From positions 62,001 through 126,000 of the forward strand of contig JANXRY010000080.1 in the NCBI GenBank assembly GCA_025356635.1: a DNA stretch of 64,000 nt, in the 5' to 3' direction. The stretch comes from Gammaproteobacteria bacterium (GTDB taxonomy: Bacteria; Pseudomonadota; Gammaproteobacteria; Xanthomonadales; Xanthomonadaceae). The notes beneath the pieces are model-generated. The model was not told the origin of the DNA. It did no database searches and was given only the letters and a program-made list of their open reading frames with translations. This document shows, piece after piece, positions 26,888 through 35,733 of the stretch. The position numbers and the translations under genes were made by a program. Position 1 is the stretch's first letter. The number at the start of each line of letters is the position of its first letter.

Positions 26888-29569
26888 TCAAACCCCTACC
26901 GGATTCCCCTTCTCCGGATCGATTTTGTACTGCTTGATCGCCCGGGCCACGTCCTTGCCATTCATCTTGCCTTCCGCGGCCAGCGCCGCCACTGCCGCGT
27001 GGGCGATGTAGTAGCGATCGACCTCGAAGAAGCGGCGCAGGTTGGCGCGGGTGTCGGAGCGGCCGAAGCCGTCGGTGCCGAGCACCGTGTAGCGCATCGG
27101 CACGAACGCCCGGATCTGGTCGGCAAATGCCCGCACGTAGTCGGTCGCGGCGATCGCCGGGCCGCTGCGGCCTTCCAAGCATTCGGCCACGTAGCTCTTG
27201 CGCGGCTCCGCTTCCGGATGCAGACGGTTCCAGCGCTCGGCGTCGAAGCCGTCGCGACGCAGTTCGGTGAAGCTCGGGCAGCTCCAGATATCGGCGCTGA
27301 TGCCGAAATCCTTGTCCAGCAATTCCGCCGCCGCGATCGCTTCGCGCAGGATCGTGCCGGAGCCGAGCAGCTGCACGCGCAGCTCGCCCTTCTTGGCTTT
27401 GCCCGCGTCCTTCAACAGGTACATGCCCTTGAGGATGCCCGGCGCCGCGCCTTCCGGCATGTCCGGGTGCGGATAGTTCTCGTTCATCAGCGTCAGGTAG
27501 AAATATTCGTCGCGCTGCTCGGCGAGCATGCGCTGCATGCCGTGCTGCACGATCACCGCCACTTCGAAGGCGAAGGTCGGATCGTAGGCGCGGCAATTCG
27601 GGATCGCGCCGGCGAGCAGGTGCGAGTGACCGTCTTCGTGCTGCAGTCCTTCGCCATTGAGCGTGGTGCGGCCGGCGGTGGCGCCGAGCAGGAAACCGCG
27701 CGCGCGCATGTCCGCCGCCTGCCAGGCCGAATCGCCGATGCGCTGGAAACCGAACATCGAGTAGTAGATGTAGAACGGCAGCATCGGCTGGTCGTTGGTC
27801 GAATAGCTGGTCGCCGCCGCCATCCAGGCGCTGAACGCACCGCATTCGGTGATGCCTTCCTCCAGCACCTGCCCGGTTTGGTCTTCGCGGTAGTACATCA
27901 GCTGGTCGGCGTCGACCGGCTTGTACTTCTGCCCGTGCGGCGCGTAGATGCCGATCTGCCGGAACAGGCCTTCCATGCCGAAAGTGCGTGCTTCGTCGGC
28001 AACGATCGGCACGCACAGCGGCCCGACTTGTTGATCACGCAAAGTGATATTGAGCACCTGCACGAAGGCCATGGTGGTGCTGATCTCGCGCTCGCCGCTG
28101 GATTTCAACAAGCGTTCGTAGACTTCCAGCTTCGGCGTCTCCAATACTTTCGACGTCTTGCGCCGACGCTGCGGCAGCGAGCCACCGAGTTTTTCCCGGC
28201 GCGACTTCAGGTACTGGATCTCCGGCGAGTTCTCGCCCGGGTGGTAGAACGACAGGTCCTCGATCTGCTGGTCGGTCACCGGGATCTGGAAGCGATCACG
28301 GAAAATCTTCACCGCATCGGTGTCGAGCTTCTTGGTGTTGTGCGTGGGGTTGAGCGACTCGCCGGCCGAGCCCATGCCGTAACCCTTGACCGTCTTGGCC
28401 AGGATCACCGTCGGCTGGTCCTTGTGCGCGACCGCTGCCGCATAGGCTGCGTGCACCTTGTGCGGATCGTGGCCGCCGCGATTGAGCCGGCGGATGTCCT
28501 CGTCGGATAGATTCGCCACCATCGCCAACGTTTCCGGATACTTGCCGAAGAAGTTGTCACGGGTGTACTTGCCGCCGAACGCCTTGCAGTTCTGGTATTC
28601 GCCGTCGACGGTTTCCATCATCAGCTTCTTCAGCAGGCCCTGAGAATCGCGCTGCAGCAGCGGATCCCAGTAGCTGCCCCAGACGAGCTTGAGTACATTC
28701 CAGCCAGCGCCGCGGAACGAACCCTCCAGTTCCTGGATGATCTTGCCATTGCCGCGCACCGGGCCGTCGAGCCGCTGCAGGTTGCAGTTGACGACGAAAA
28801 TCAGATTGTCGAGTCCTTCGCGCCCGGCCAGCGCGATCGCGCCCAGGGATTCGGGTTCGTCAGTTTCGCCATCGCCGAGGAAGCACCAGATCTTGCGATC
28901 GGTTTTCGGCATCAGGCCGCGGTGTTCGAGGTATTTCCAGAAGCGCGCCTGGTAGATAGCGCTGATCGGGCCCAGGCCCATCGACACGGTCGGGGTCTGC
29001 CAGAAATCCGGCATCAGCCACGGATGCGGATACGAACTAATACCCTGGCCGTCGACTTCCATGCGGAAGTTGTCGATCTGGTTTTCACTGATCCGGCCTT
29101 CGAGGAAGGCGCGGGCATAAATGCCCGGCGAAGAGTGACCCTGGATATAGAGCAAGTCGCCGGGGAAATCGCCGTTCGGCGCGCGCCAGAAATGGTTGAA
29201 GCCGACGTCGTACAAAGTCGCCGACGAGGCGAAGCTGGCGATATGGCCGCCCAGCTCTCCGGGTTTGCGGTTGGCGCGCACCACCATCGCCATCGCGTTC
29301 CAGCGGATCATCGAACGGATCCGCCATTCCATCGCGGCGTCGCCATCCATCGCCGGCTCCAGATGGGCCGGGATGGTGTTGATGTATTCGGTGGTCGGCG
29401 CGAACGGCAGCTGGGCGCCGGAACGGCGGGTCAGTTCGACCATGCGCTCGAGCAATTCGTGCGCGCGCTCCGGACCGTCGTGGTCGAGCACCGCCTTGAG
29501 CGATTCGATCCACTCCCGGGTCTCGTTCGGGTCGCGGTCGTTCTCCAGCAGATCGTTGAGCCAGCTCAT
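26888..29569 (-). CDS. aceE: Pyruvate dehydrogenase E1, homodimeric type
   Basis: An 893-residue thiamine-diphosphate enzyme that decarboxylates pyruvate and acetylates the E2 lipoyl group. The start MSWLNDLLENDRDPNETREW at 29569 matches the family N-terminus. Hallmarks include GHSSPGIYARAFLEGR, the ThDP site FLGDGETDEPESLGA, and in the second half TNDQPMLPFYIYYSMFGFQR and EDGHSHLLA. Length matches AceE of E. coli (887). E2 and E3 genes are not adjacent. A REP element lies just upstream of the start region. Confidence 0.97.
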   Translation of the reverse strand: MSWLNDLLENDRDPNETREWIESLKAVLDHDGPERAHELLERMVELTRRSGAQLPFAPTTEYINTIPAHLEPAMDGDAAMEWRIRSMIRWNAMAMVVRANRKPGELGGHIASFASSATLYDVGFNHFWRAPNGDFPGDLLYIQGHSSPGIYARAFLEGRISENQIDNFRMEVDGQGISSYPHPWLMPDFWQTPTVSMGLGPISAIYQARFWKYLEHRGLMPKTDRKIWCFLGDGETDEPESLGAIALAGREGLDNLIFVVNCNLQRLDGPVRGNGKIIQELEGSFRGAGWNVLKLVWGSYWDPLLQRDSQGLLKKLMMETVDGEYQNCKAFGGKYTRDNFFGKYPETLAMVANLSDEDIRRLNRGGHDPHKVHAAYAAAVAHKDQPTVILAKTVKGYGMGSAGESLNPTHNTKKLDTDAVKIFRDRFQIPVTDQQIEDLSFYHPGENSPEIQYLKSRREKLGGSLPQRRRKTSKVLETPKLEVYERLLKSSGEREISTTMAFVQVLNITLRDQQVGPLCVPIVADEARTFGMEGLFRQIGIYAPHGQKYKPVDADQLMYYREDQTGQVLEEGITECGAFSAWMAAATSYSTNDQPMLPFYIYYSMFGFQRIGDSAWQAADMRARGFLLGATAGRTTLNGEGLQHEDGHSHLLAGAIPNCRAYDPTFAFEVAVIVQHGMQRMLAEQRDEYFYLTLMNENYPHPDMPEGAAPGILKGMYLLKDAGKAKKGELRVQLLGSGTILREAIAAAELLDKDFGISADIWSCPSFTELRRDGFDAERWNRLHPEAEPRKSYVAECLEGRSGPAIAATDYVRAFADQIRAFVPMRYTVLGTDGFGRSDTRANLRRFFEVDRYYIAHAAVAALAAEGKMNGKDVARAIKQYKIDPEKGNPVGV

Positions 29570-29612
29570 GGTCGCCCCTCGTTTCCCAAGGGTAAATTCT
29601 AGCGCAACCCCT

Positions 29613-29672
29613 GTAGGAGCGATGAAAATCGCGACCACGACCCGCCCCGGTCGCGATTTCCATCGCTCCTAC
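29613..29672. repeat. REPIN a (inverted pair of REP sequences)
   Basis: Two inverted copies of a 24-base REP unit beginning GTAGGAGCGATGGAAATC, separated by 12 bases. One arm has a single mismatch (GATGAAAATC). It lies in the gap between aceE and the membrane protein gene at 29669. The outer GTAG of one arm contains the TAG stop of that gene. Such units are mobilised by RAYT transposases, and one is encoded 600 bases away. Confidence 0.88.
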
Positions 29673-30178
29673 GACCGTAAATACAGGGTTCCGTAGACCA
29701 GCAGCGACGCGCCGATGTATACGAATTCAACCGTCCGCTTGCGCTCAGGATTGTCGTGGGCGCCGGTGAAGTCGAGCAGCGCCTGGCGCAGCAGGAAGGT
29801 GTAGAGGATGTAGTAGCCGAAAGGCACGACATCGACGGCAACTGGATAGTCCGACAACTGCTTGCCGAACTTCGCCAGCAGGTAGCCGATCTGGGAGTAG
29901 ATGCCGAACAGGCCGAGCGCGGCGTTGATGAACATCCACTTCACTTCCTCGCGGCCGAAGATGGCGAAGTAGAACGCCACGTAGATGAGGATCGCGAAGC
30001 CGCCGTGCAGGTACAGGAACAGCAGCGGCACGTCCTTGGCGCCATAGGCCATGAAGAAACCAGACAGGCCGAAGACGCCCATGTGGAACAGGAAGAACGG
30101 GTAGATCATCCAGCCCGATATCTCGTCGCCGGCCTGGTAGGGCTTGCCGTTGATGGTGATGGCGGAGCGGAGCTTCAT
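29669..30178 (-). CDS. Conserved-looking membrane protein, unknown
   Basis: A 169-residue protein with four predicted helices, around 22-44 (MIYPFFLFHMGVFGLSGFF), 50-73, 80-102 and 115-135, and a further hydrophobic C-terminus (FVYIGASLLVYGTLYL). The N-terminus MKLRSAITINGKPYQAGDEIS is polar. I do not recognise the family; it may be a Xanthomonadales-restricted protein. Its TAG stop is contributed by a REP element, so the ancestral protein may have ended elsewhere. Confidence 0.68.
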   Translation of the reverse strand: MKLRSAITINGKPYQAGDEISGWMIYPFFLFHMGVFGLSGFFMAYGAKDVPLLFLYLHGGFAILIYVAFYFAIFGREEVKWMFINAALGLFGIYSQIGYLLAKFGKQLSDYPVAVDVVPFGYYILYTFLLRQALLDFTGAHDNPERKRTVEFVYIGASLLVYGTLYLRS

Positions 30179-30207
30179 GGGGGGTTTATGCCATAGATCT
30201 TGCCTCT

Positions 30208-30262
30208 GTAGGAGCGATGGCGGGTGTCGCGATGTCCGTCGCCCCTACTGAAGCGCTCCTAC
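30208..30262. repeat. Degenerate REP pair b, 3' of the RAYT
   Basis: Begins GTAGGAGCGATGGCGGGTGTCGC and ends CGCTCCTAC in inverted orientation, so both ends keep the GTAG-plus-GAGCG core while the inner parts have diverged. It overlaps the last codon of the RAYT gene: the terminal GTAG supplies its TAG stop. Position immediately 3' of a RAYT is the classic arrangement. Confidence 0.75.
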
Positions 30263-30744
30263 GCAGAAGGGAGCCAGACGGCGTCCCAGAAGGGATAGTC
30301 GCCGGCCCGGCTCACCAGACCAGCGCGCACTGGGTTGGCAATGACATAGCGGGCAAAGGTCTTGATGTCGTCCTCTTCGCGCAAGGCCCGATCATGGAAG
30401 GCCGGCGCCCAGACCGGATCGAATCCGCCCCGTTCCCGGTTTACCGCCTGGGCGAGGACCGATTTAACGCGCTTGACGAGTTTCCCCAGTGTTTCCTCGC
30501 CATCAAGTCGCACGAGCGCATGCAAATGGTCGGGCATCAATACCCAGCTCAGCAGTTTCGACCCGCGCCAGAGCGCCGGATTGCCAATGAGCCGAGCCAT
30601 GCCGGTGGCCAATGACCAGTCACCGAATATCGGCTCGCGACCGTGTGTCACCGTTGTCACGAAATAGATCTGGCCGGGCGTCGAACTGCGACCCTTGCGC
30701 AGAGCGCGATGTCCGGGCCTTTCGAGGATCGTTTCGGTCGTCAT
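30259..30744 (-). CDS. REP-associated tyrosine transposase (RAYT)
   Basis: A Y1-type HUH transposase of about 161 residues from MTTETILERPG (30744); a longer version from a GTG at 30777 is possible. The HUH motif PDHLHALV supplies the two metal-binding histidines, and the catalytic tyrosine should be that of ARYVIANPVRAGLV, a RAYT hallmark block. RAYTs nick and join single-stranded DNA at REP sequences beginning GTAG. REP pairs flank the gene on both sides (30208-30262 and 30816-30876). There is no terminal IS200-type structure, so the gene is domesticated rather than an insertion sequence. Confidence 0.9.
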   Translation of the reverse strand: MTTETILERPGHRALRKGRSSTPGQIYFVTTVTHGREPIFGDWSLATGMARLIGNPALWRGSKLLSWVLMPDHLHALVRLDGEETLGKLVKRVKSVLAQAVNRERGGFDPVWAPAFHDRALREEDDIKTFARYVIANPVRAGLVSRAGDYPFWDAVWLPSA

Positions 30745-30815
30745 GCCGACAGACTGCATTCCATCGAACGCCGGCACGATCAGGCTTTAGCGCAGCATTC
30801 CGTAGGAAAAGCTTG

Positions 30816-30876
30816 GTAGGAGCGATGGAAATCGCGACCGGCGCGGGATCGTGGTCGCGATTTCCATCGCTCTTAC
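30816..30876. repeat. REPIN c, 5' of the RAYT
   Basis: Two inverted copies of the REP unit GTAGGAGCGATGGAAATC with one mismatch in the right arm (TCTTAC for TCCTAC), separated by about a dozen bases. It lies between the maeB stop (30899) and the RAYT start. With element b it brackets the transposase gene. Confidence 0.88.
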
Positions 30877-30898
30877 GAAAGCAACATCAAGAGCCGCA

Positions 30899-33181
30899 TC
30901 AGATCGTACGCGCGGCCCTTATCTGCGCCTCGACCGCGGCGATAGCGGTCATGTTGACGACGCGGCGAACGGTGGCCGAGGGCGTGAGCACGTGTGCGGG
31001 ACGCGCCATACCCATCAGCACCGGGCCGATGCCGATGCCATCGGACATCACCCGCGTGAGGTTGTAGGCGGTGTTGGCGGCGTCGAGGTTGGGCAGCACC
31101 AATACATTGGCGCGGCCAGACAGTCGCGAATCCGGGAACAGGCGCTCGCGGATCTCCGCGTTGAGCGCGGTGTCCACCTGCATCTCGCCTTCGACCTCGA
31201 GCTTGGGGTTGCGCTCGCGAATGATCGCCAACGCCCGGCGCAGCTTGATCGCGCTGTCAGAGTCGTTGGAGCCGAAGTTGGAATGGCTGACCAGCGCGAC
31301 CTTGGGCACGATGCCGAACAGCTTGAGCCGGTACGCCGCCTGCAGCGCCGATTCGGCGATCTGCTCGGCGGTGGGGTCGTACTGCACATGCGTGTCAACG
31401 AAGAAGAACGGGCCCTTGTCAGTGATCACCACCGACAGCGCCGACAGCGAGGACACCGCGGAATCAAGGCCGATCACGTCGACTACATGTTTGAGTTTGC
31501 CCTGGTAGCGGCCGACCAGGCCGCAGAGCATGGCATCGGCTTCGCCGCGTTTGACCATCAGCGCCGCGATCACTGTGCTGCGCGAGCGCACGATCGCCTT
31601 GGCCGCTGGCGGCGACACGCCGCGCCGCGCCATCAACTGGTGGTACTGCTGCCAGTACTCGTTGAAGCGGGCATCGTCGTCGGGATTGGTCAGGTCGTAA
31701 TCGCGCCCGGCCTGCAAGCGCAAGCCAAGCCGGGCGATGCGCTTCTCGATCACCGACGGACGGCCGATCAGGATCGGTCGCGCGATCCCGTCGTCGACCA
31801 CGGTCTGTACTGCGCGCAGCACGGTTTCTTCCTCGCCCTCGGCGTAAACCACGCGCTTGCGGTCGGCACGGGCGCGCTCGAACAGCGGCTTCATCAGCAA
31901 GCCGGTGCGATAGACGAATTGCGACAAGTGCTCGGTGTAAGCAGCGATGTCGGAAATCGGCCGCGTCGCGACGCCGGATTCCATCGCCGCTGTAGCCACC
32001 GCTGGCGCCAGCGAAATCAGCAGGCGCGGATCGAACGGTCGCGGGATCAGGTACTCGGGGCCGAACCTCGGCGTCTCGCCGCCGTAGGCGCTGCCAAGGT
32101 CGGAGGCTTCCTTGCGCGCCAGCGCGGCGATCGCGCGCACGCAGGCGAGCTTCATCGCCTCGTTGATGGTGGTCGCACCGACATCGAGGGCGCCGCGGAA
32201 AATGTACGGAAAGCAGAGCGCATTGTTGACCTGGTTCGGATAATCGCTGCGGCCGGTGGCGATGATCGCATCGGGTCGCACCGTGCGAACGTCGTCGGGC
32301 AGGATCTCCGGGTTCGGATTGGCCAGCGCGAAAATGATCGGCCGCGCAACCATGGTCGCGACCATCGCCGGCTTGAGCACGCCGCCGGCCGACAGGCCGA
32401 GGAAAATATCGGCACCCTTGACGATATCGGCGAGCGTGCGCGCTTCGGTGTCGCGGGCATAGCGCTCGATCGCCGGATTGAGGTTCGGCCGGCCACGATA
32501 GAGCACGCCCTCGACGTCAGCGACGCTGATGTTCTCCGCACGCATGCCGAGTGCAACCAGCATGTCCAGACAGGCGATGCCGGCCGCGCCAGCGCCACTG
32601 GTGGCGAGCTTGACGTCTTCGATGTTCTTGCCGAGCACATGCAGCGCGTTGAACATCGCCGCGCCAACAATAATGGCGGTGCCGTGCTGGTCATCGTGGA
32701 AGACCGGGATCTTCATCCGCTGGCGCAGCTTGCGCTCGACTTCGAAACACTCCGGCGCCTTGATGTCTTCGAGGTTGATGCCGCCGAAGGTCGGCTCGAG
32801 GCTGGCGATGATGTCGACCAGTTTGCCTGGATCGTTCTCGGCGATCTCCAGGTCGAACACGTCGATGCCGGCGAATTTCTGGAATAGCACGGCCTTGCCT
32901 TCCATCACCGGCTTGCCGGCCAACGGGCCAATGTTGCCCAGGCCGAGCACGGCAGTGCCATTGGTGATTACGGCAACAAGATTTCCGCGCGCTGTCAGTG
33001 CCGACACCTGCGATGGATCGGCAACGATCGTCTCGCAGGCGTGCGCAACACCGGGCGAATAGGCCAGGGCGAGATCGCGCTGGGTGGCCATCGGCTTGGT
33101 CGATGCGACCTTGATCTTCCCCGGTGGCGACAGCCGGTGGTAGTCGAGGGCGGCCTGCTTGAAGTCTTCGTGTTCGCTCAT
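30899..33181 (-). CDS. maeB: NADP-dependent malic enzyme
   Basis: A 760-residue MaeB-type protein. The N-terminal malic enzyme part (about 1-430) contains [33 protein letters not shown], the metal-site segment [12 protein letters not shown] and the NAD(P) loop [14 protein letters not shown]. The C-terminal part (about 430-760) is a phosphotransacetylase-like domain with no expected catalysis, thought to sense acetyl-CoA. It decarboxylates malate to pyruvate, giving NADPH. It could feed pyruvate to AceE nearby, but no operon links them. Confidence 0.95.
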   Translation of the reverse strand: MSEHEDFKQAALDYHRLSPPGKIKVASTKPMATQRDLALAYSPGVAHACETIVADPSQVSALTARGNLVAVITNGTAVLGLGNIGPLAGKPVMEGKAVLFQKFAGIDVFDLEIAENDPGKLVDIIASLEPTFGGINLEDIKAPECFEVERKLRQRMKIPVFHDDQHGTAIIVGAAMFNALHVLGKNIEDVKLATSGAGAAGIACLDMLVALGMRAENISVADVEGVLYRGRPNLNPAIERYARDTEARTLADIVKGADIFLGLSAGGVLKPAMVATMVARPIIFALANPNPEILPDDVRTVRPDAIIATGRSDYPNQVNNALCFPYIFRGALDVGATTINEAMKLACVRAIAALARKEASDLGSAYGGETPRFGPEYLIPRPFDPRLLISLAPAVATAAMESGVATRPISDIAAYTEHLSQFVYRTGLLMKPLFERARADRKRVVYAEGEEETVLRAVQTVVDDGIARPILIGRPSVIEKRIARLGLRLQAGRDYDLTNPDDDARFNEYWQQYHQLMARRGVSPPAAKAIVRSRSTVIAALMVKRGEADAMLCGLVGRYQGKLKHVVDVIGLDSAVSSLSALSVVITDKGPFFFVDTHVQYDPTAEQIAESALQAAYRLKLFGIVPKVALVSHSNFGSNDSDSAIKLRRALAIIRERNPKLEVEGEMQVDTALNAEIRERLFPDSRLSGRANVLVLPNLDAANTAYNLTRVMSDGIGIGPVLMGMARPAHVLTPSATVRRVVNMTAIAAVEAQIRAARTI

Positions 33182-33205
33182 CGGGGCATTCTACAAGTTA
33201 GGTTC

Positions 33206-33263
33206 GTGGGCGGGGTCGTCCCGACGTCGTTGGCCGCGCTAAGTCGGGGCGAGCCCCGCCTAC
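33206..33263. repeat. Second REP-like family, GTAGGCGGGG type
   Basis: An inverted pair: left arm GTGGGCGGGGTCGTCCCGAC, right arm the complement of GTAGGCGGGGCTCGCCCCGA with three mismatches, 18 bases between. It keeps the GTAG head but has a different palindrome from the RAYT-adjacent family. It lies between the maeB start (33181) and the QEGLA gene, and its GTAG supplies that gene's TAG stop. Confidence 0.75.
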
Positions 33264-34522
33264 AAACCTAGCACCAGGTCGTCGGCATCGACCCGATCGA
33301 GCCGGATCTTGTTGGCGAACAACGAGAATGCCAGCGCCCCGGCCAGGCCATTGGCGCGTTGCATCCACGGCGGCAGGTAGCGCGCCGGCGCGACCGCGCC
33401 GCTGGCGAAAGCCGGCTCCAGCGCGAACACATCCTCCAGCGCCATCTTGCCGGCGAACAGTTGCCGCGCCTGGCCCAGCTTGTGGTGGCGCAGGCACCAG
33501 CGGAAGAACGTGTGCACGCTGAGCAGGCCGTGCAGGTAGACGGTGTCTTTGGTGAAGGCGGCGCCGCCACCGAGCGGCACGCCGCGGAACACCCGCTGGC
33601 ACGAGGAAAAACTGTCGGCCGGCGATTGCCCGGCATCGAGGAAAAAACGGAATACATCGACGAAATCGGCGCCGTTGATCGCCTTGTCGATGGCGACGAT
33701 GCGCAGGCTGATCCGCTTCATCCGTTCGATGTCCATCGAGCCCGAGATCAATTCGGCAAAAGTCGCGAGGCCTTCCTGGGTGGCTGTGGTGCGCGGCGAA
33801 CCGCGCGCCATCGACTTCAGGCTCGGCTGCTCGCGCCCGTTCAGGCCGGTGAGCGTGTGCACGAAGGCCTCGTGCACCAGCAACTGGTTACGGTCGTATT
33901 CGGAAAAGCCGGTATTGGTACGCAGGCGGATTCGCGTGGGTCCGGCCGCGGCTTTGGAAATGAGGTCCGGATCGAGCACGACCCGGACTTTGTGGCCGGT
34001 GAAGAATTCGTCGACCGCCTTCTGCAACTCCGCCTGCACGGTCTCGGCCGGCAGCACGTAGTCCGGCTCGACGTCGCGCAGTTCCTGGTCGAGTTCATCG
34101 GCCAGCGTCACGAAGTGTTGTGCGGCTTCCAGATTGGTCGGGCCGTCGCCGGGCAGCAACTCCACCGGCCGGCCATACAGCCGCGTCGAGTACGCGGTGA
34201 CCCGGTGCGTGCCGACCGCGTCGAGCAGGCGCGTGGCGATGCGCCAGCTCTCGGCGGTTTGTTGCAGGTAATGACCGATCGGATCGTCGCCATCGGCGCC
34301 GGCCGCGACCGCCGCCAACTCGGCGCGCACCTCGTCGAGATCGCTCTTTACGTACTCGACCTTGGGCAGGTGGATGCGGCCGATATGCCAGGCGGCGAGG
34401 AATTCCTCCTGCGCGCGCGCCGGCCAGCTCACCGACTCGAGCAGGCGGATGTCGCGCACCGCCGCGACGAGACGGGCGTCGAGGGCGGCGTGGTGTTCGA
34501 GCGAGCGCGTGTCGGCGGCCAT
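33260..34522 (-). CDS. QEGLA-motif / DUF1704 metallopeptidase-like protein
   Basis: A 420-residue protein, annotated in many genomes as flavohemoglobin expression-modulating QEGLA motif protein. The motif TATQEGLATFAEL sits at 247-259. Upstream is a HExxxH motif, HEAFVH (H217, E218, H222), expected to bind zinc. DUF1704 also contains the vertebrate tubulin tyrosine carboxypeptidase MATCAP, so a carboxypeptidase-like fold is a reasonable inference; the bacterial substrate is unknown. Its ATG overlaps the rsgA TGA by one base (TGATG), so it is translationally coupled to a ribosome-assembly factor. Confidence 0.87.
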   Translation of the reverse strand: MAADTRSLEHHAALDARLVAAVRDIRLLESVSWPARAQEEFLAAWHIGRIHLPKVEYVKSDLDEVRAELAAVAAGADGDDPIGHYLQQTAESWRIATRLLDAVGTHRVTAYSTRLYGRPVELLPGDGPTNLEAAQHFVTLADELDQELRDVEPDYVLPAETVQAELQKAVDEFFTGHKVRVVLDPDLISKAAAGPTRIRLRTNTGFSEYDRNQLLVHEAFVHTLTGLNGREQPSLKSMARGSPRTTATQEGLATFAELISGSMDIERMKRISLRIVAIDKAINGADFVDVFRFFLDAGQSPADSFSSCQRVFRGVPLGGGAAFTKDTVYLHGLLSVHTFFRWCLRHHKLGQARQLFAGKMALEDVFALEPAFASGAVAPARYLPPWMQRANGLAGALAFSLFANKIRLDRVDADDLVLGL

Positions 34523-35598
34523 CAGCGCCGTCCCAGCCTGTCCTTGTTGCGCTTGTGGGTAGCGTTCTGGATCGCCTTTTCCTCGGCGCGGCGTTGCGCC
34601 AGCGTGATCGCAGCGGCGTCGCGCTCGTCGCGCAGCTTGCAGTAACTGGCGTAGCGCACTTCGTCGAGTTCGCCCGATTCGATCGCCGCGCGCACCGCGC
34701 AGCCGGGTTCGTTGCTGTGGCCGCAGTCGCTGAAGCGGCAGGCGCCGGCCAGCGCCTCGATGTCCTCGAAGCCGCCTTCGGCGAGGTCTTCGTCGCCGCT
34801 GAGCTTGAGCTCGCGCATGCCCGGCGTGTCGATCAGGCAGCCGCCCTGCGGCAGCGGCGTAAGCACGCGATGGGAAGTCGTGTGGCGGCCGCGCTGGTCG
34901 TTGGCGCGCACGGCATTGGTTTTCATCTTCTCGATGCCGAGCAAGGTGTTGGTCAAGGTCGACTTGCCGGCACCGGAAGAGCCGACCAGCACCGCGCTCA
35001 GACCCGGTCCGAGGTAGGGATGCAGCACGGCGACGCTGGCCGGATCCTTGGCGTTGACGGCGTGCACGGGGATGCCGGTCAGGCGTTCGTTCTCGAGCAC
35101 TTCGAGTACGTCGTCCAGCATCTCGCACTGGTCAGCCTTGGTCAGCACCAGGACGGGCCGGGCGCCACTGGCCTGGATGATCAAGAGATAGCGTTCGATC
35201 CGGCGCGGATTGAAATCGTTGTCCAGGCCGCAGACCACGAGCACGTGATCGATATTCGCGGCGATCAGCTGCTGCTTGTAGTGCTCGCCAGCGGCGGCGC
35301 GCTTGAGCAGGGCGTGGCGCGGCAGCACGGTCAGGATGTGCTTGCCGGCGGCATCCAGGGTCACCCAGTCGCCGACCACGGCGCGCTCGGCCGGATCGCC
35401 GCGCGGGCGGGTCCAGGCTGCTGGCGGCTGCACGCGGCGCAGGTCGCCGGCCGACTCGGCCACGTCGTAGCCGCTGCGGTGCTGCCCGGTCACCCGGGCG
35501 ACCCGGGCCCCGGCCGCCGCCGCGGACAGGCCGGGATCGGCCGGCCAACCGATGGCGCGCAGGGCTTGAAAGGCGTCTGGATCAGGCATCGCGGCCAT
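34522..35598 (-). CDS. rsgA: Ribosome small subunit GTPase RsgA
   Basis: A 358-residue circularly permuted GTPase: OB-fold N-terminus, then G4 LTKAD (152-156), G1 GSSGAGKST (206-214), G3 DTPGM (257-261), and a C-terminal zinc knuckle CRFSDCGHSNEPGC (C287, C292, H294, C300). It tests the maturing 30S decoding centre and releases RbfA. The start at 35598 (MAAMPDPD) has a G-rich run upstream; 35589 is an alternative. A REP pair lies 17 bases before the start. It is followed by the QEGLA gene. Confidence 0.94.
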   Translation of the reverse strand: MAAMPDPDAFQALRAIGWPADPGLSAAAAGARVARVTGQHRSGYDVAESAGDLRRVQPPAAWTRPRGDPAERAVVGDWVTLDAAGKHILTVLPRHALLKRAAAGEHYKQQLIAANIDHVLVVCGLDNDFNPRRIERYLLIIQASGARPVLVLTKADQCEMLDDVLEVLENERLTGIPVHAVNAKDPASVAVLHPYLGPGLSAVLVGSSGAGKSTLTNTLLGIEKMKTNAVRANDQRGRHTTSHRVLTPLPQGGCLIDTPGMRELKLSGDEDLAEGGFEDIEALAGACRFSDCGHSNEPGCAVRAAIESGELDEVRYASYCKLRDERDAAAITLAQRRAEEKAIQNATHKRNKDRLGRR

Positions 35599-35614
35599 TC
35601 TAGCCCCCGCTCTC

Positions 35615-35678
35615 GTAGGAGCGATGGAAATCGCGACCGGTATGTGGCGATCTTGGTCGCGATTTCCATCGCTCCTAC
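35615..35678. repeat. REPIN d in the rsgA/aminotransferase divergent region
   Basis: The best-preserved copy: both 24-base arms, beginning GTAGGAGCGATGGAAATC, match exactly in inverted orientation, with 16 bases between. It lies between two divergent start codons (35598 and 35734), so it is inside a promoter or leader region rather than at gene ends. Confidence 0.9.
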
Positions 35679-35733
35679 AAAGCTCTAGCGCTTTCCGGTA
35701 GTCTCGGCGGCAGTTTTCATTCCTCCTTTCCCC

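Noticed and set aside
26699-28510. 603-codon forward-strand frame opposite aceE
   Set aside because: Arises from GC-rich codon bias of aceE; the translation is arginine- and valine-rich without recognisable motifs.
30259-30777. Complete IS200/IS605 insertion sequence
   Set aside because: RAYT hallmarks and flanking REP pairs are present, but no IS-type terminal structures or accessory tnpB gene.
29613-30876. CRISPR array
   Set aside because: Repeats are inverted pairs at irregular distances, separated by genes, without uniform spacers.
30851-32887. 678-codon forward frame opposite maeB
   Set aside because: Pure antisense shadow of a clear malic enzyme gene; begins inside a REP element and has no ribosome site.
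33359-34645. 428-codon forward frame opposite the QEGLA gene
   Set aside because: Shadow of codon bias; the reverse strand shows conserved motifs.
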